DNA from: CAG-698 sp964385755
GTDB lineage: Bacteria; Bacillota_I; Bacilli_A; ML615J-28; CAG-698
DNA: 64,000 bases
Assembly (NCBI GenBank): GCA_964385755.1
Contig: CAYLPZ010000007.1
Location: 1-64,000, forward strand
Direction: 5' to 3'
Made by a program: the position numbers and the translations under genes. Shown piece after piece: positions 1 through 7,390 of the stretch (position 1 is its first letter; each line of letters opens with the position of its first letter). Below the pieces are notes generated by a model. That model was not told where the DNA came from, did no database searches, and saw only the letters and a program-made list of their open reading frames with translations.

Positions 1-4
1 AAAA

Positions 5-30
5 AAAGTGGGGTTTTTCAATCCCACTTT
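5..30 (-). terminator. Rho-independent terminator for the leftward gene
   Basis: The 8-bp perfect arms AAAGTGGG and CCCACTTT enclose a 10-nt loop. Read on the minus strand the second arm runs into a T-tract (the A-run at 1-7), so it fits as the terminator of the leftward membrane protein gene that ends at 100. Confidence 0.75.
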
Positions 31-99
31 CAGTTATAGTGCAGGCAAACTTCGGATATATCATAATTTAAATATATTATTATACTAATTATAAAATAA

Positions 100-564
100 T
101 TAAATTGTTTCAACATTAACATCGTTTTTATTTTTTATATTACCTAAGAAGCAAATAATAATATTCGCAACACAAATAGTTATGCATAGAAAGGCAATAA
201 TAATACTAGTGTAATCAGTTCTATTAGTTCCTTCTATTAAAAATATAAAGGCAAGTAAAGCATATAGTATGAATGCAGATAAAAGAACTTCATATGCTTT
301 TTTTGTTAAATGGAGTATAATTCCAATGAACAGAACAATAGCATAATTACTAACAATTAATAATCCTAACAAAGTAAATGCTTTAATAACCGCATATAAT
401 GATGAATTATAAAATGGATTTTCAGCAATTAAAGGATCATTTGGATCTATTTTTTTAATCAATGATAATAAAAATAAAACCTATAAAAACATTGTAAAAG
501 CAAACATAACAAAACCAGATACTATGTTAATTATATTAAATACTTTCTTTTTATTTTCTGTCAT
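100..564 (-). pseudogene. Small integral membrane protein interrupted by an amber codon
   Basis: I do not recognise the family. A good start exists at 564 (minus strand): GAGGAGG lies about 10 nt before ATG and opens MTENKKKVFN, followed by a hydrophobic stretch. Codon 28 (483-481) is TAG, and the same frame then continues without a stop for 120 more residues containing at least three membrane spans, down to 100. The piece after the amber codon has no ribosome binding site of its own, so the 155-codon unit reads best as one gene carrying a nonsense mutation. TAG could derive from CAG or TGG by one change. Readthrough or a sequencing error are alternatives. Terminator 5-30 ends the unit. Confidence 0.6.
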
Positions 565-641
565 AAAATTATTTTCCTCCTCTACATTAATATTATAAAG
601 AAAAATCAATTTTTAGTCAATTTTTTTTATTGATTGTTACA

Positions 642-716
642 TTTTTATTGAATAATATATTAATTATTTTTATTGAATAATATATTAATTATTTTTATTG
701 AATAATATATTAATTA
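642..716. repeat. Three perfect tandem copies of a 25-bp AT-rich unit
   Basis: Units at 642-666, 667-691 and 692-716 are identical (each starts TTTTTATTGAATAATA). They fill the gap between the divergent membrane protein genes and end about 12 bp before the extended -10 of the rightward gene. Copy number at such a locus may vary by slippage and could alter promoter spacing. Confidence 0.9.
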
Positions 717-727
717 ACTAATAATTG

Positions 728-736
728 TGATATAAT
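728..736 (+). promoter_or_regulatory. Extended -10 promoter of the 760 gene
   Basis: TGA-TATAAT forms an extended -10 element 24 bp before the ATG. There is no good -35 at the usual spacing. The AAAGGAG ribosome binding site follows at about 747. Confidence 0.5.
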
Positions 737-759
737 AAAAAAAACTAAAAGGAGTTATT

Positions 760-1656
760 ATGAAATATATAAAAAATGTCCATAAAATTAATAAAATAAG
801 ATGTATTGCAAGTTTGGTTAGTTGCATTATTTTGATAATAATTGCAAATATCGCCTTTTGGCTTAATTTGAGTAATGCTTTGAATAGAGATTGGGAAAAC
901 GTTGGTATGAGAACACTTAGGATGTTTACTACACTTTCAAATATTTTCATCTCTTTAGCAGCAACTCTATCAATTCCATATCAAATAGAAGGACTTAGAA
1001 AAAATAACTATCATCTACCTTTATGGATTGTGATTATTTTATATACTGGAGTAACTGGAGTAGCACTTACTTTTGTTACAGCTATTACCCTTATTTCTGG
1101 TGTTAATGGGTTTTATGATGCGATGATAAAAGAAACTAATATTTTCTTACATACTATTAATCCCGTTACCGCAATTCTTCTTTTTACAATAGTTAACGAT
1201 GATCATCATTTAAAACTAGGAACAACCTTTTTAGCATTGATACCAGTGTTTTTGTATACAATTGTATACATTGTCTTTGTTTTTATAATTGATATAGAAC
1301 ATGGTGGATGGACTGACCATTATAAGTTCAATGAATTTCTTCCTTGGCCAATTACAATGATAATAATGTATATAATATCATTTGGTGTAACAACAATACT
1401 AAGAATTATTCATAATCATGTTCACAAGAAAAGGAAACAAGCATTTATTGATTATTATCAAAACTCTGAAGATATTAAAGCTGATACAATTGAAGAAGCG
1501 ATAAAGAAGTTAGCAATTCAAAATAGAAAAGATAATCATGGTGGAGAGGTTATTATCCCACTACGCTCGATAAAGATGATGTTACCAGCATATAATACTG
1601 ATAAATCTCTAAAAGAACTATTTAAAATATATATTGATAATAATATTGAAGAATAG
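760..1656 (+). CDS. Pr6Pr-like (FAR-17a/AIG1-type) integral membrane protein
   Basis: 298 residues preceded by AAAGGAG at good distance. Six or so hydrophobic segments are visible (about residues 15-38, 58-72, 88-115, 130-145, 155-178, 193-215), followed by a charged cytoplasmic tail of about 80 residues. Polar signatures include FTTLSN near residue 57 and HTINPV near residue 131. These placed motifs resemble the Pr6Pr family of bacterial membrane proteins related to FAR-17a/AIG1, whose function in bacteria is not established. It stands alone: a tandem repeat region precedes it and a T-box operon follows. The family call is from memory and only moderately certain; the membrane location is clear. 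Confidence 0.6.
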   Translation: MKYIKNVHKINKIRCIASLVSCIILIIIANIAFWLNLSNALNRDWENVGMRTLRMFTTLSNIFISLAATLSIPYQIEGLRKNNYHLPLWIVIILYTGVTGVALTFVTAITLISGVNGFYDAMIKETNIFLHTINPVTAILLFTIVNDDHHLKLGTTFLALIPVFLYTIVYIVFVFIIDIEHGGWTDHYKFNEFLPWPITMIIMYIISFGVTTILRIIHNHVHKKRKQAFIDYYQNSEDIKADTIEEAIKKLAIQNRKDNHGGEVIIPLRSIKMMLPAYNTDKSLKELFKIYIDNNIEE

Positions 1657-1721
1657 ACATACAATATTCATAATAGAATTAAAATATTAATTGTAAAAAT
1701 AATATAAATTATTAAAAAGTA

Positions 1722-1751
1722 TTGCAAAATAAAATAATACTATGATACAAT
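1722..1751 (+). promoter_or_regulatory. Promoter of the T-box operon
   Basis: TTGCAA (1722-1727) and TACAAT (1746-1751) are separated by 18 bp, placing the start of the leader RNA near 1757. Confidence 0.5.
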
Positions 1752-1756
1752 ATTTA

Positions 1757-2020
1757 AAACCGATGAGAAGAAGGGTATTCTTTCTTTAGCGTTTATAGAG
1801 AGTCTGTGATGGTGGAATACAGATAATTGCAAGATGTTAATCGTGGGTCTTCGAGGGCAGTCTGAACTTTCTTTGAAATAGTAGGCACTGACGGGTTCTC
1901 CCGTTATAGAGAAAAAATGTGATTGCATTTGAGAGTGGTTGTTTTACAACAATTAAGGTGGTACCGCAGGTATTTTAGCGCTTGTCCTTTATTATATAAA
2001 AGGACTTGCGCTTTTTTTCT
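1757..2020 (+). promoter_or_regulatory. T-box riboswitch, tryptophan-type
   Basis: The hallmark T-box AAGGTGGTACCGC lies at 1955-1967 and is followed at once by an intrinsic terminator (arms 1977-1990 and 1999-2012, then a T-run). The distal stem I signatures are present: AGAGAG around 1797-1802 and the GATGGTGGAA region around 1808. A UGG triplet at 1844-1846 sits where the specifier codon is expected, downstream of the distal stem. Uncharged tRNA-Trp would pair with UGG and, through its CCA end, with the T-box, favouring the antiterminator. Downstream genes form a TrpXYZ-type importer, which agrees with tryptophan control. The class is certain; the specifier assignment is by position only. 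Confidence 0.9.
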
Positions 2021-2046
2021 TTTATGCAGATGATTGGAGGGATAAA

Positions 2047-2079
2047 ATGAAAAAGAATTATAAAATTACACCAACATGA
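2047..2079 (+). CDS. Ten-codon leader ORF ending in UGA
   Basis: GGAGGG at about 2036 precedes ATG at good distance, opening a 10-residue peptide (MKKNYKITPT) that ends in TGA. The same frame then stays open for 15 codons and runs in frame into the ATG of the binding protein at 2125. If the TGA were read as Trp the two would be one protein. It lies after the T-box terminator, so it is only transcribed in the antiterminated state. It may be a regulatory minigene, the residue of a decayed gene, or chance. Confidence 0.35.
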   Translation: MKKNYKITPT

Positions 2080-2124
2080 AGATTAACTAGCTATTTAATA
2101 TATAAAATAAAAGGAGGAATAGTT

Positions 2125-3099
2125 ATGAAGAAATTGATTAATTTTATATATATTTTTGTTTTATTCTTATTTTGTTTTTTAGCTATTGGTTGTAATGAAT
2201 CTGATTTACCAACAATTGGTATTGTTCAATTTACTACACATGATTCACTTGATACAATTAGAAAATCTTGTGTGAAAGAACTAGAAGCACAAGGATTTAT
2301 AGATGGAGAAAACTGTAAGATTATATTTGGAAATTGTAATGCGGATGGAAATACAATTACTCAAACTCTTAGCATTATGAAAAATAAAGGATGTGATTGC
2401 ATAATAGCTATTGCAACTCCTGTCGCACAGGAAGCAGTAAAATATAGTAATGAGATTCCGGTTGTGTTCTCTGCTGTTAGTGATCCTACTGATATTTTAA
2501 AATCTGGTATTAAAATTACTGGTACAAGTGACGCAATTCAAGTAAATTCAATTTTAGATTTCATGTTCTTAATGGCAGAAGTAAATAATAAACCTATTAA
2601 TAAACTTGGATATATTTATAATCCAGCGGAAGCAAATTCAGTTTCTAATTTAGCAAAGATTGAAAAGTATTTAGACTCTTTAGGAAAAAAAGATATTTTG
2701 GTTGTTAAAACTATTTCTAAGTCAAGCGAAATTGAACTTACAACAAAGTCTTTATGTGAAAAAGTTGATACTATTTTAGTAACTGATGATAATACTGTTG
2801 CGGAGGGGATGACAGTACTAGCAACTGTTGCTTTAGAAAAGAAAATACCGGTATATACAGGCGTTGATTCGATGGTTAATGATGGTGGATTAGCTACTAT
2901 TGGAATTAATTATGAGGATTTAGGAAAAGAAACAGGAAATATGTGTGCACGCATTCTAAAAGGAGAAAAAGCAGAAGATATACCATATAAAGTATTTGAT
3001 TCAAATCTTAAATTATTCATTAATAAGAAAACAATTGAAGAATTGGGATTAATGATTCCTAGCAATTATAATGGAGAAATAAAATATTTAGGAGAGTAG
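2125..3099 (+). CDS. trpX: ABC transporter substrate-binding lipoprotein, TrpX-like
   Basis: 324 residues with a lipoprotein signal peptide: charged MKKL start, hydrophobic core, and the lipobox AIGC with the acylated Cys near residue 23. The rest reads as a COG2984-type periplasmic-fold binding protein (TIGIVQF, then VFSAVSDP and GVDSMV segments typical of the family). AAAGGAGG lies upstream of the ATG. It heads a tight three-gene set with a permease 2 bp downstream and an ATPase, all behind a Trp-type T-box, so tryptophan or a related amino acid is the likely ligand. In streptococci such T-box-controlled sets are named trpXYZ. The specificity is inferred from regulation, not from the protein itself. 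Confidence 0.75.
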   Translation: MKKLINFIYIFVLFLFCFLAIGCNESDLPTIGIVQFTTHDSLDTIRKSCVKELEAQGFIDGENCKIIFGNCNADGNTITQTLSIMKNKGCDCIIAIATPVAQEAVKYSNEIPVVFSAVSDPTDILKSGIKITGTSDAIQVNSILDFMFLMAEVNNKPINKLGYIYNPAEANSVSNLAKIEKYLDSLGKKDILVVKTISKSSEIELTTKSLCEKVDTILVTDDNTVAEGMTVLATVALEKKIPVYTGVDSMVNDGGLATIGINYEDLGKETGNMCARILKGEKAEDIPYKVFDSNLKLFINKKTIEELGLMIPSNYNGEIKYLGE

Positions 3100-3101
3100 T
3101 A

Positions 3102-4019
3102 ATGAGTATTAGTTTGTTAGTAACTTGCTTACAGATTGGCTTGTGTTTTGGTCTTTGTGCAGTTGGTATATACATATCTTTTAAAATACTTGATACACCA
3201 GATTTGACTGTTGATGGTTCTTTCACATTGGGTGCAAGCGTGAGTGCAATCTTATGTTTAAATAATATGCCTATCCTTGCTTTGATTGTTGCGATTATTG
3301 CTGGGATGATTTCAGGGATGGTAACAGGAATTTTACATACTAAACTAAAAATACAAGTTGTTTTATCAGGTATTTTAACTATGACTGCTTTATATTCAAT
3401 TAACTTTTGGATTACAAATAGAAAGCCATCGATAGTTCTTTATCAAAATAAAACAATATTTAGTGCTTTTGATTTTCTCAAATCATCATCATTCTTATCA
3501 ACTAACCTAAAAGAATTAGCAGATTTAGGTATGCTATTAATAATAGTTATTCTAGTGATTGTCTTGTTAAATATTTTTTTCCAAAGTAATTTAGGTTTAG
3601 CTATTAGAGCAACTGGTGATAACGAACAAATGGTAAGAAGTTCATCAATAAACACTGATTTAATGAAAATAATTGCTTTAGCTCTAGCAAATAGTTTAGT
3701 TAGTTTAAGTGGTGCTTTATATGTTCAACTTCAAGCTAATTACGATAATTCATATGGCGTAGGTATGATGGTTATTGGCCTTGCTTCAATAATTATTGGA
3801 GAAGCGATTTTCAAAAAACGTAAACTCTTATTTGCTTTTATGATAGTAATAGGAGGTTCAGTATTATATCAATTTATGTATATGGCAGCACTTCTTGTTG
3901 ATGGAATAAATCCAATAGATATAAAAATCATTACCGCATTAATAATTGTCCTGTCTGTTTATATTCCTACATTAATAAATAAAATTAAGAAGCGAGGATG
4001 TAAAAAATGCTTAAAATAA
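3102..4019 (+). CDS. trpY: ABC transporter permease, TrpY-like
   Basis: 305-residue, highly hydrophobic protein with about eight membrane segments; COG4120-type permease. The N-terminal region carries DTPDLTVDGSF, a signature of this permease group, and GDNEQMVRSS in the central cytoplasmic loop is the likely ATPase contact. The start ATG lies 2 bp after the stop of the binding protein and GGAGAG sits inside the end of that gene. The stop overlaps the start of the ATPase by 13 bp, so the three products are probably translationally coupled. Substrate assignment (tryptophan) rests on the T-box. Confidence 0.75.
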   Translation: MSISLLVTCLQIGLCFGLCAVGIYISFKILDTPDLTVDGSFTLGASVSAILCLNNMPILALIVAIIAGMISGMVTGILHTKLKIQVVLSGILTMTALYSINFWITNRKPSIVLYQNKTIFSAFDFLKSSSFLSTNLKELADLGMLLIIVILVIVLLNIFFQSNLGLAIRATGDNEQMVRSSSINTDLMKIIALALANSLVSLSGALYVQLQANYDNSYGVGMMVIGLASIIIGEAIFKKRKLLFAFMIVIGGSVLYQFMYMAALLVDGINPIDIKIITALIIVLSVYIPTLINKIKKRGCKKCLK

Positions 4020-4786
4020 AAAACTTAAATGTTGTATATAATGAGGGAACAGAACTTGAGAAAAAGGCAATTGATAATATTTCAATAGACATTAATGATG
4101 GTGACTTTATTACAGTGATTGGTTCAAACGGTGCTGGAAAGACAACACTTCTTAATGCGATATTAGGCTTAACAACAATTACAAGTGGAAATATATTTTT
4201 AAATGAGGAAAACATTACTAATTTACAAAGCTATAAGCGTGCAAAAGAAATCGGTATCGTATTCCAAAATCCTCTTTTAGGAACTGCTCCTAATATGACT
4301 ATCATGGAAAACTTAGCTCTTGCTAGTGCAAAAGGAAACTGGAAAATCTTTGCGAAAGATGCAAATAAACATAATGAATATTTTGAATATTTAAAAACGA
4401 TAGATATTGGACTTGAAAATAGACTTAATCAAAAAGTAGGATTACTATCTGGTGGGCAAAGACAGGCATTAACACTGCTTATGGCAACAAAAGAAGAACC
4501 AAAGATTTTGCTGTTAGATGAACACACAGCTGCTTTAGATCCAAAAGCGCAAAAAGTAATTATGGAACTTACGGATAAAATAGTTAAAGAGAAGAACATC
4601 ACAACGATAATGATTACTCATAACATTAAAGACGCATTAACATATGGAAACAGGTTAATAATGATGGATCAAGGTAAAATAATAATAGATTTAAACAAAG
4701 AAGAAAAAGATAAACTTACTGTTGATGATGTTTTGAAAATATTTAATTATGGTCTATCAGATACACAAATATTAAATAGAGAATAG
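4007..4786 (+). CDS. trpZ: ABC transporter ATP-binding protein, TrpZ-like
   Basis: 259-residue ATPase of COG1101 type. Walker A GSNGAGKTT (about residues 38-46), Q-loop FQNPLLG, signature LSGGQRQA (about 147-154), Walker B ILLLDEHTAALD and H-loop TITHN-like MITHN are all present, so it should be catalytically competent. The Walker B context DEHTAALDPK is characteristic of this subfamily. The ATG falls inside the permease gene with GAGG just upstream. An intrinsic terminator follows 18 bp after the stop, closing the operon. Confidence 0.8.
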   Translation: MLKIKNLNVVYNEGTELEKKAIDNISIDINDGDFITVIGSNGAGKTTLLNAILGLTTITSGNIFLNEENITNLQSYKRAKEIGIVFQNPLLGTAPNMTIMENLALASAKGNWKIFAKDANKHNEYFEYLKTIDIGLENRLNQKVGLLSGGQRQALTLLMATKEEPKILLLDEHTAALDPKAQKVIMELTDKIVKEKNITTIMITHNIKDALTYGNRLIMMDQGKIIIDLNKEEKDKLTVDDVLKIFNYGLSDTQILNRE

Positions 4787-4804
4787 TAAATAATATTAAT
4801 TATG

Positions 4805-4834
4805 AGGTTAGGTATAAGATACTTAACCTTTTTT
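4805..4834 (+). terminator. Intrinsic terminator of the TrpXYZ-type operon
   Basis: AGGTTA (4805-4810) pairs with TAACCT (4824-4829) and is followed by six T. Confidence 0.65.
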
Positions 4835-5095
4835 ATGCATGAAAAGAAATCAAGTTTATGATAATCACTTAATTATATTTAGCTATAGACTATTAATTAT
4901 ACACATCGTAAGATTGACGGTATATGATGTCTAAAGAAAAGAACTTAATTTATTTTCTCTTTATCTATGCATTTTAATAAAAATAGTATACATAAGAAAA
5001 AAGATATATTTTCTACAAAATTTAGACTCTTTAAAAAATTAAAGGAATTTATTTACTCATACTCGTTTTTTGTGAATAAAATATAAAAAAAATAG
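4835..5095. other. AT-rich intergenic stretch with no recognised element
   Basis: Between the importer terminator and the marR promoter I see no open frame with a ribosome binding site and no tRNA or riboswitch signature. Stops are frequent in all frames. Confidence 0.5.
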
Positions 5096-5124
5096 TTGAA
5101 ATAAATTAACTAAAATAGTATAAT
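5096..5124 (+). promoter_or_regulatory. Promoter of the MarR/ABC exporter operon
   Basis: TTGAAA (5096-5101) and a perfect TATAAT (5119-5124) are separated by exactly 17 bp. Transcription should start inside the adjoining palindrome. Confidence 0.8.
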
Positions 5125-5150
5125 ATTAATTAGTTTTAAAACTAATTAAT
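5125..5150. promoter_or_regulatory. 26-bp perfect palindrome, probable MarR operator
   Basis: Half-site ATTAATTAGTTTT is followed directly by its exact reverse complement. It abuts the -10 hexamer and covers the expected start site, ending just before the AGGAG ribosome binding site. A dimeric MarR repressor encoded by the next gene is the natural ligand. Confidence 0.75.
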
Positions 5151-5165
5151 AGGAGAATATGAAAA

Positions 5166-5591
5166 ATGAAATCGGAGCCTTTAGGATATAAAATACATCA
5201 GTTATGTAAAATGCATCGTGATACAGTAAGAAAAATTGCTTATGAAAATGGTATTAGTCAGACTCGTTTTTATATACTAGATATGTTGTTTAAGAGAACT
5301 GAAGTTACACAAAAGGAGATTTGTGAGTATGTTCATCTGAAAGCACCAACAGTTTCACTTACCTTACAAACGATGGAACAAGAAGAATATATAGAAAGAG
5401 TTAAGTCTATAGAAGATTCACGAAAAACAATGGTTAGATTATCAAAAAAAGGATTAGAGTTATCAAGACAAATGAAGAACTATTTTGATGAAGCAGACAG
5501 ATTACTTGAAAATTCTGTAACAAAAGAAGAGTTAATAGAATTTAATAATATAATAGAAAAAATGAAAGAAGCAATGATAAGGAGAAAATAG
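5166..5591 (+). CDS. MarR family transcriptional regulator
   Basis: 141 residues with the MarR winged helix-turn-helix: a recognition-helix region VHLKAPTVSLTLQTMEQ (about residues 56-72) and the beta-wing KSIEDSRKTMVRLSKKG (about 80-96), including the conserved D-R of the wing (EDSRKT). Flanking helices form the dimer interface. It is the first gene of an operon with two ABC exporter half-transporters; its stop TAG is followed directly by the ATG of the first. The 26-bp palindrome over its own start site suggests autorepression relieved by a substrate of the exporter. Confidence 0.85.
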   Translation: MKSEPLGYKIHQLCKMHRDTVRKIAYENGISQTRFYILDMLFKRTEVTQKEICEYVHLKAPTVSLTLQTMEQEEYIERVKSIEDSRKTMVRLSKKGLELSRQMKNYFDEADRLLENSVTKEELIEFNNIIEKMKEAMIRRK

Positions 5592-7376
5592 ATGTTTAAA
5601 TTATTAAAGTATATTAAAAAATATTGGTATTTTGCTTTGCTTGCTCCTCTATGTATGTTTGGTGAAGTAATAATGGATATGAATTTAAGCAAGTATATGG
5701 CTAATTTAGTTGACTATGGTATTCAAGCAAATAATATTGATAACATTTTAAGATATGGTTTTACAATGCTTGGAATATGCATAATTGGTGTTATATGTGG
5801 TATAGCATCAGGTGTATTTACAAACTTAGCTGCATTTAAGTTTGGTAATGATTTAAGAAAAGCTACTTATAAGAAAATTATGGATTTATCTTATAACCAG
5901 GCTAATGATTTTAATACAGGTTCTTTAGTTACACGTGTTACTAATGATATTACACAAATTCAAAATATGGTTTCACAAGCGCTAAGAGGACTTGTTAGAG
6001 CATTTTCATTCTTTATTTTAGGAATAGTTTTTACTCTTAGAATTAGTTCTAATTTTGGTGTGATATTAGCCGTGATAATGCCATTAGAAATTATTATTTT
6101 AACGATAGTAATTAAAGTAATATTCCCATTATTCAGCAAAATTCAAAAGAAACTTGACCAAGTAAATGTAGTAGTTCATGAGAATGTTAGTGGTGCTAGA
6201 GTTGTTAAAGCCTTCAGTAAAGAAGAATATGAATACAATCGTTTTAAAAATGTTAATGATGATTATACAGGAATAAATCTTTATGTTGGTAAAATTTCTA
6301 GTTTTCTAATGCCATTATTAATGTTATTAATTTATGGTTCACAAGTAGTAATTTATAATATGGGATTTACATCAATTTATGATGCATTTGTAAATGCATC
6401 AGGAAAGCCTGATATTATGGTTGGTCAAGTTAGCCAAACTATTACATATATTTCAATGATTTGTATGTCGATAATTATGCTTGGAATGACACTTAATAAT
6501 TTTGCAAAGGCATTTGCTTCCGCAAAACGTATTAATGAAGTATTAGATTGTAAACTAGAAATTGAAAGTGGTAATTTAGATTTATCTACACTAACAGAAC
6601 ACGGAACAATTGAGTTTAGAAATGTTGACTTTAAATACCCTAGTTCATCTAATCCAGTTTTAACAAATATTAATATAAAGATTAATCAAGGTGAAACAAT
6701 AGCAATTGTCGGTGCAACAGGCTGTGGTAAAAGTTCTTTTGTTAATTTAATTCCAAGATTTTATGATGTAACAAATGGTGAACTATTGATTGATGGTGTA
6801 AATATAAAGGAGTTTAATTTACAAGATTTAAGAAATGTTGTTGGTATTTGTCTTCAAAAAGCAGAATTATTTAAAGGAACAATAAAAGAAAATGTTCTTT
6901 GGGGAAATAGTCATGCTAGTGATGAAGAAGTAATTAGAGCATGCGATATTGCTCAGGCTAGTGAATTCGTATTTAGTAAAGAAAAAGGCTTAGATGAAGA
7001 AATCGAAGAAAAAGGAACTAGTTTATCAGGTGGACAAAAACAAAGATTATCTATTGCTAGAGCAATAATTAAAAAACCGGAAATTATTATTTTTGATGAT
7101 TCAACTAGTGCTTTAGACTTAGTAACTGAGGCTAAACTTCATAATGCCATGCGAAAAGAAATGAAAGATACAACAAAAATAATTGTAGCACAACGTATTG
7201 CAACTGCTAAAAATGCGGATAAAATAATTGTTTTAGAAAATACAAAAGTTGTAGCTTTTGATTCTCATGAAAACTTAATGAAAAATTGTGAAATATACCA
7301 AGATATCTATTATTCTCAACTTAAAGGCGATAATAAAATAAGTGAAGAAATGACAGATAAAGCATTTGGTAGATAG
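5592..7376 (+). CDS. Heterodimeric ABC exporter half-transporter with degenerate catalytic site
   Basis: 594 residues: six-helix exporter domain (about 1-310) fused to an ATPase domain. Walker A is GATGCGKSS, signature LSGGQKQR is canonical, but Walker B ends IIIFDDSTSALD, with Asp instead of the catalytic Glu, and the switch His is replaced by Gln (IIVAQRIAT). These changes mark the degenerate-site subunit of heterodimeric multidrug exporters such as BmrC/LmrC. The partner is the next gene, 14 bp downstream. Control by MarR suggests export of a toxic or antimicrobial compound. The start is fixed by its position directly after the MarR stop with AAGGAG before it. Confidence 0.85.
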   Translation: MFKLLKYIKKYWYFALLAPLCMFGEVIMDMNLSKYMANLVDYGIQANNIDNILRYGFTMLGICIIGVICGIASGVFTNLAAFKFGNDLRKATYKKIMDLSYNQANDFNTGSLVTRVTNDITQIQNMVSQALRGLVRAFSFFILGIVFTLRISSNFGVILAVIMPLEIIILTIVIKVIFPLFSKIQKKLDQVNVVVHENVSGARVVKAFSKEEYEYNRFKNVNDDYTGINLYVGKISSFLMPLLMLLIYGSQVVIYNMGFTSIYDAFVNASGKPDIMVGQVSQTITYISMICMSIIMLGMTLNNFAKAFASAKRINEVLDCKLEIESGNLDLSTLTEHGTIEFRNVDFKYPSSSNPVLTNINIKINQGETIAIVGATGCGKSSFVNLIPRFYDVTNGELLIDGVNIKEFNLQDLRNVVGICLQKAELFKGTIKENVLWGNSHASDEEVIRACDIAQASEFVFSKEKGLDEEIEEKGTSLSGGQKQRLSIARAIIKKPEIIIFDDSTSALDLVTEAKLHNAMRKEMKDTTKIIVAQRIATAKNADKIIVLENTKVVAFDSHENLMKNCEIYQDIYYSQLKGDNKISEEMTDKAFGR

Positions 7377-7390
7377 GATGGTGAAAATAA

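Noticed and set aside
642..716. CRISPR array.
   Set aside because: The three 25-bp units are directly adjacent with no spacers and no cas genes are present.
2047..3099. One continuous gene from 2047 including the TrpX-like protein.
   Set aside because: TGA is a stop in this genome, and the 2125 start has its own AAAGGAGG and a complete signal peptide.
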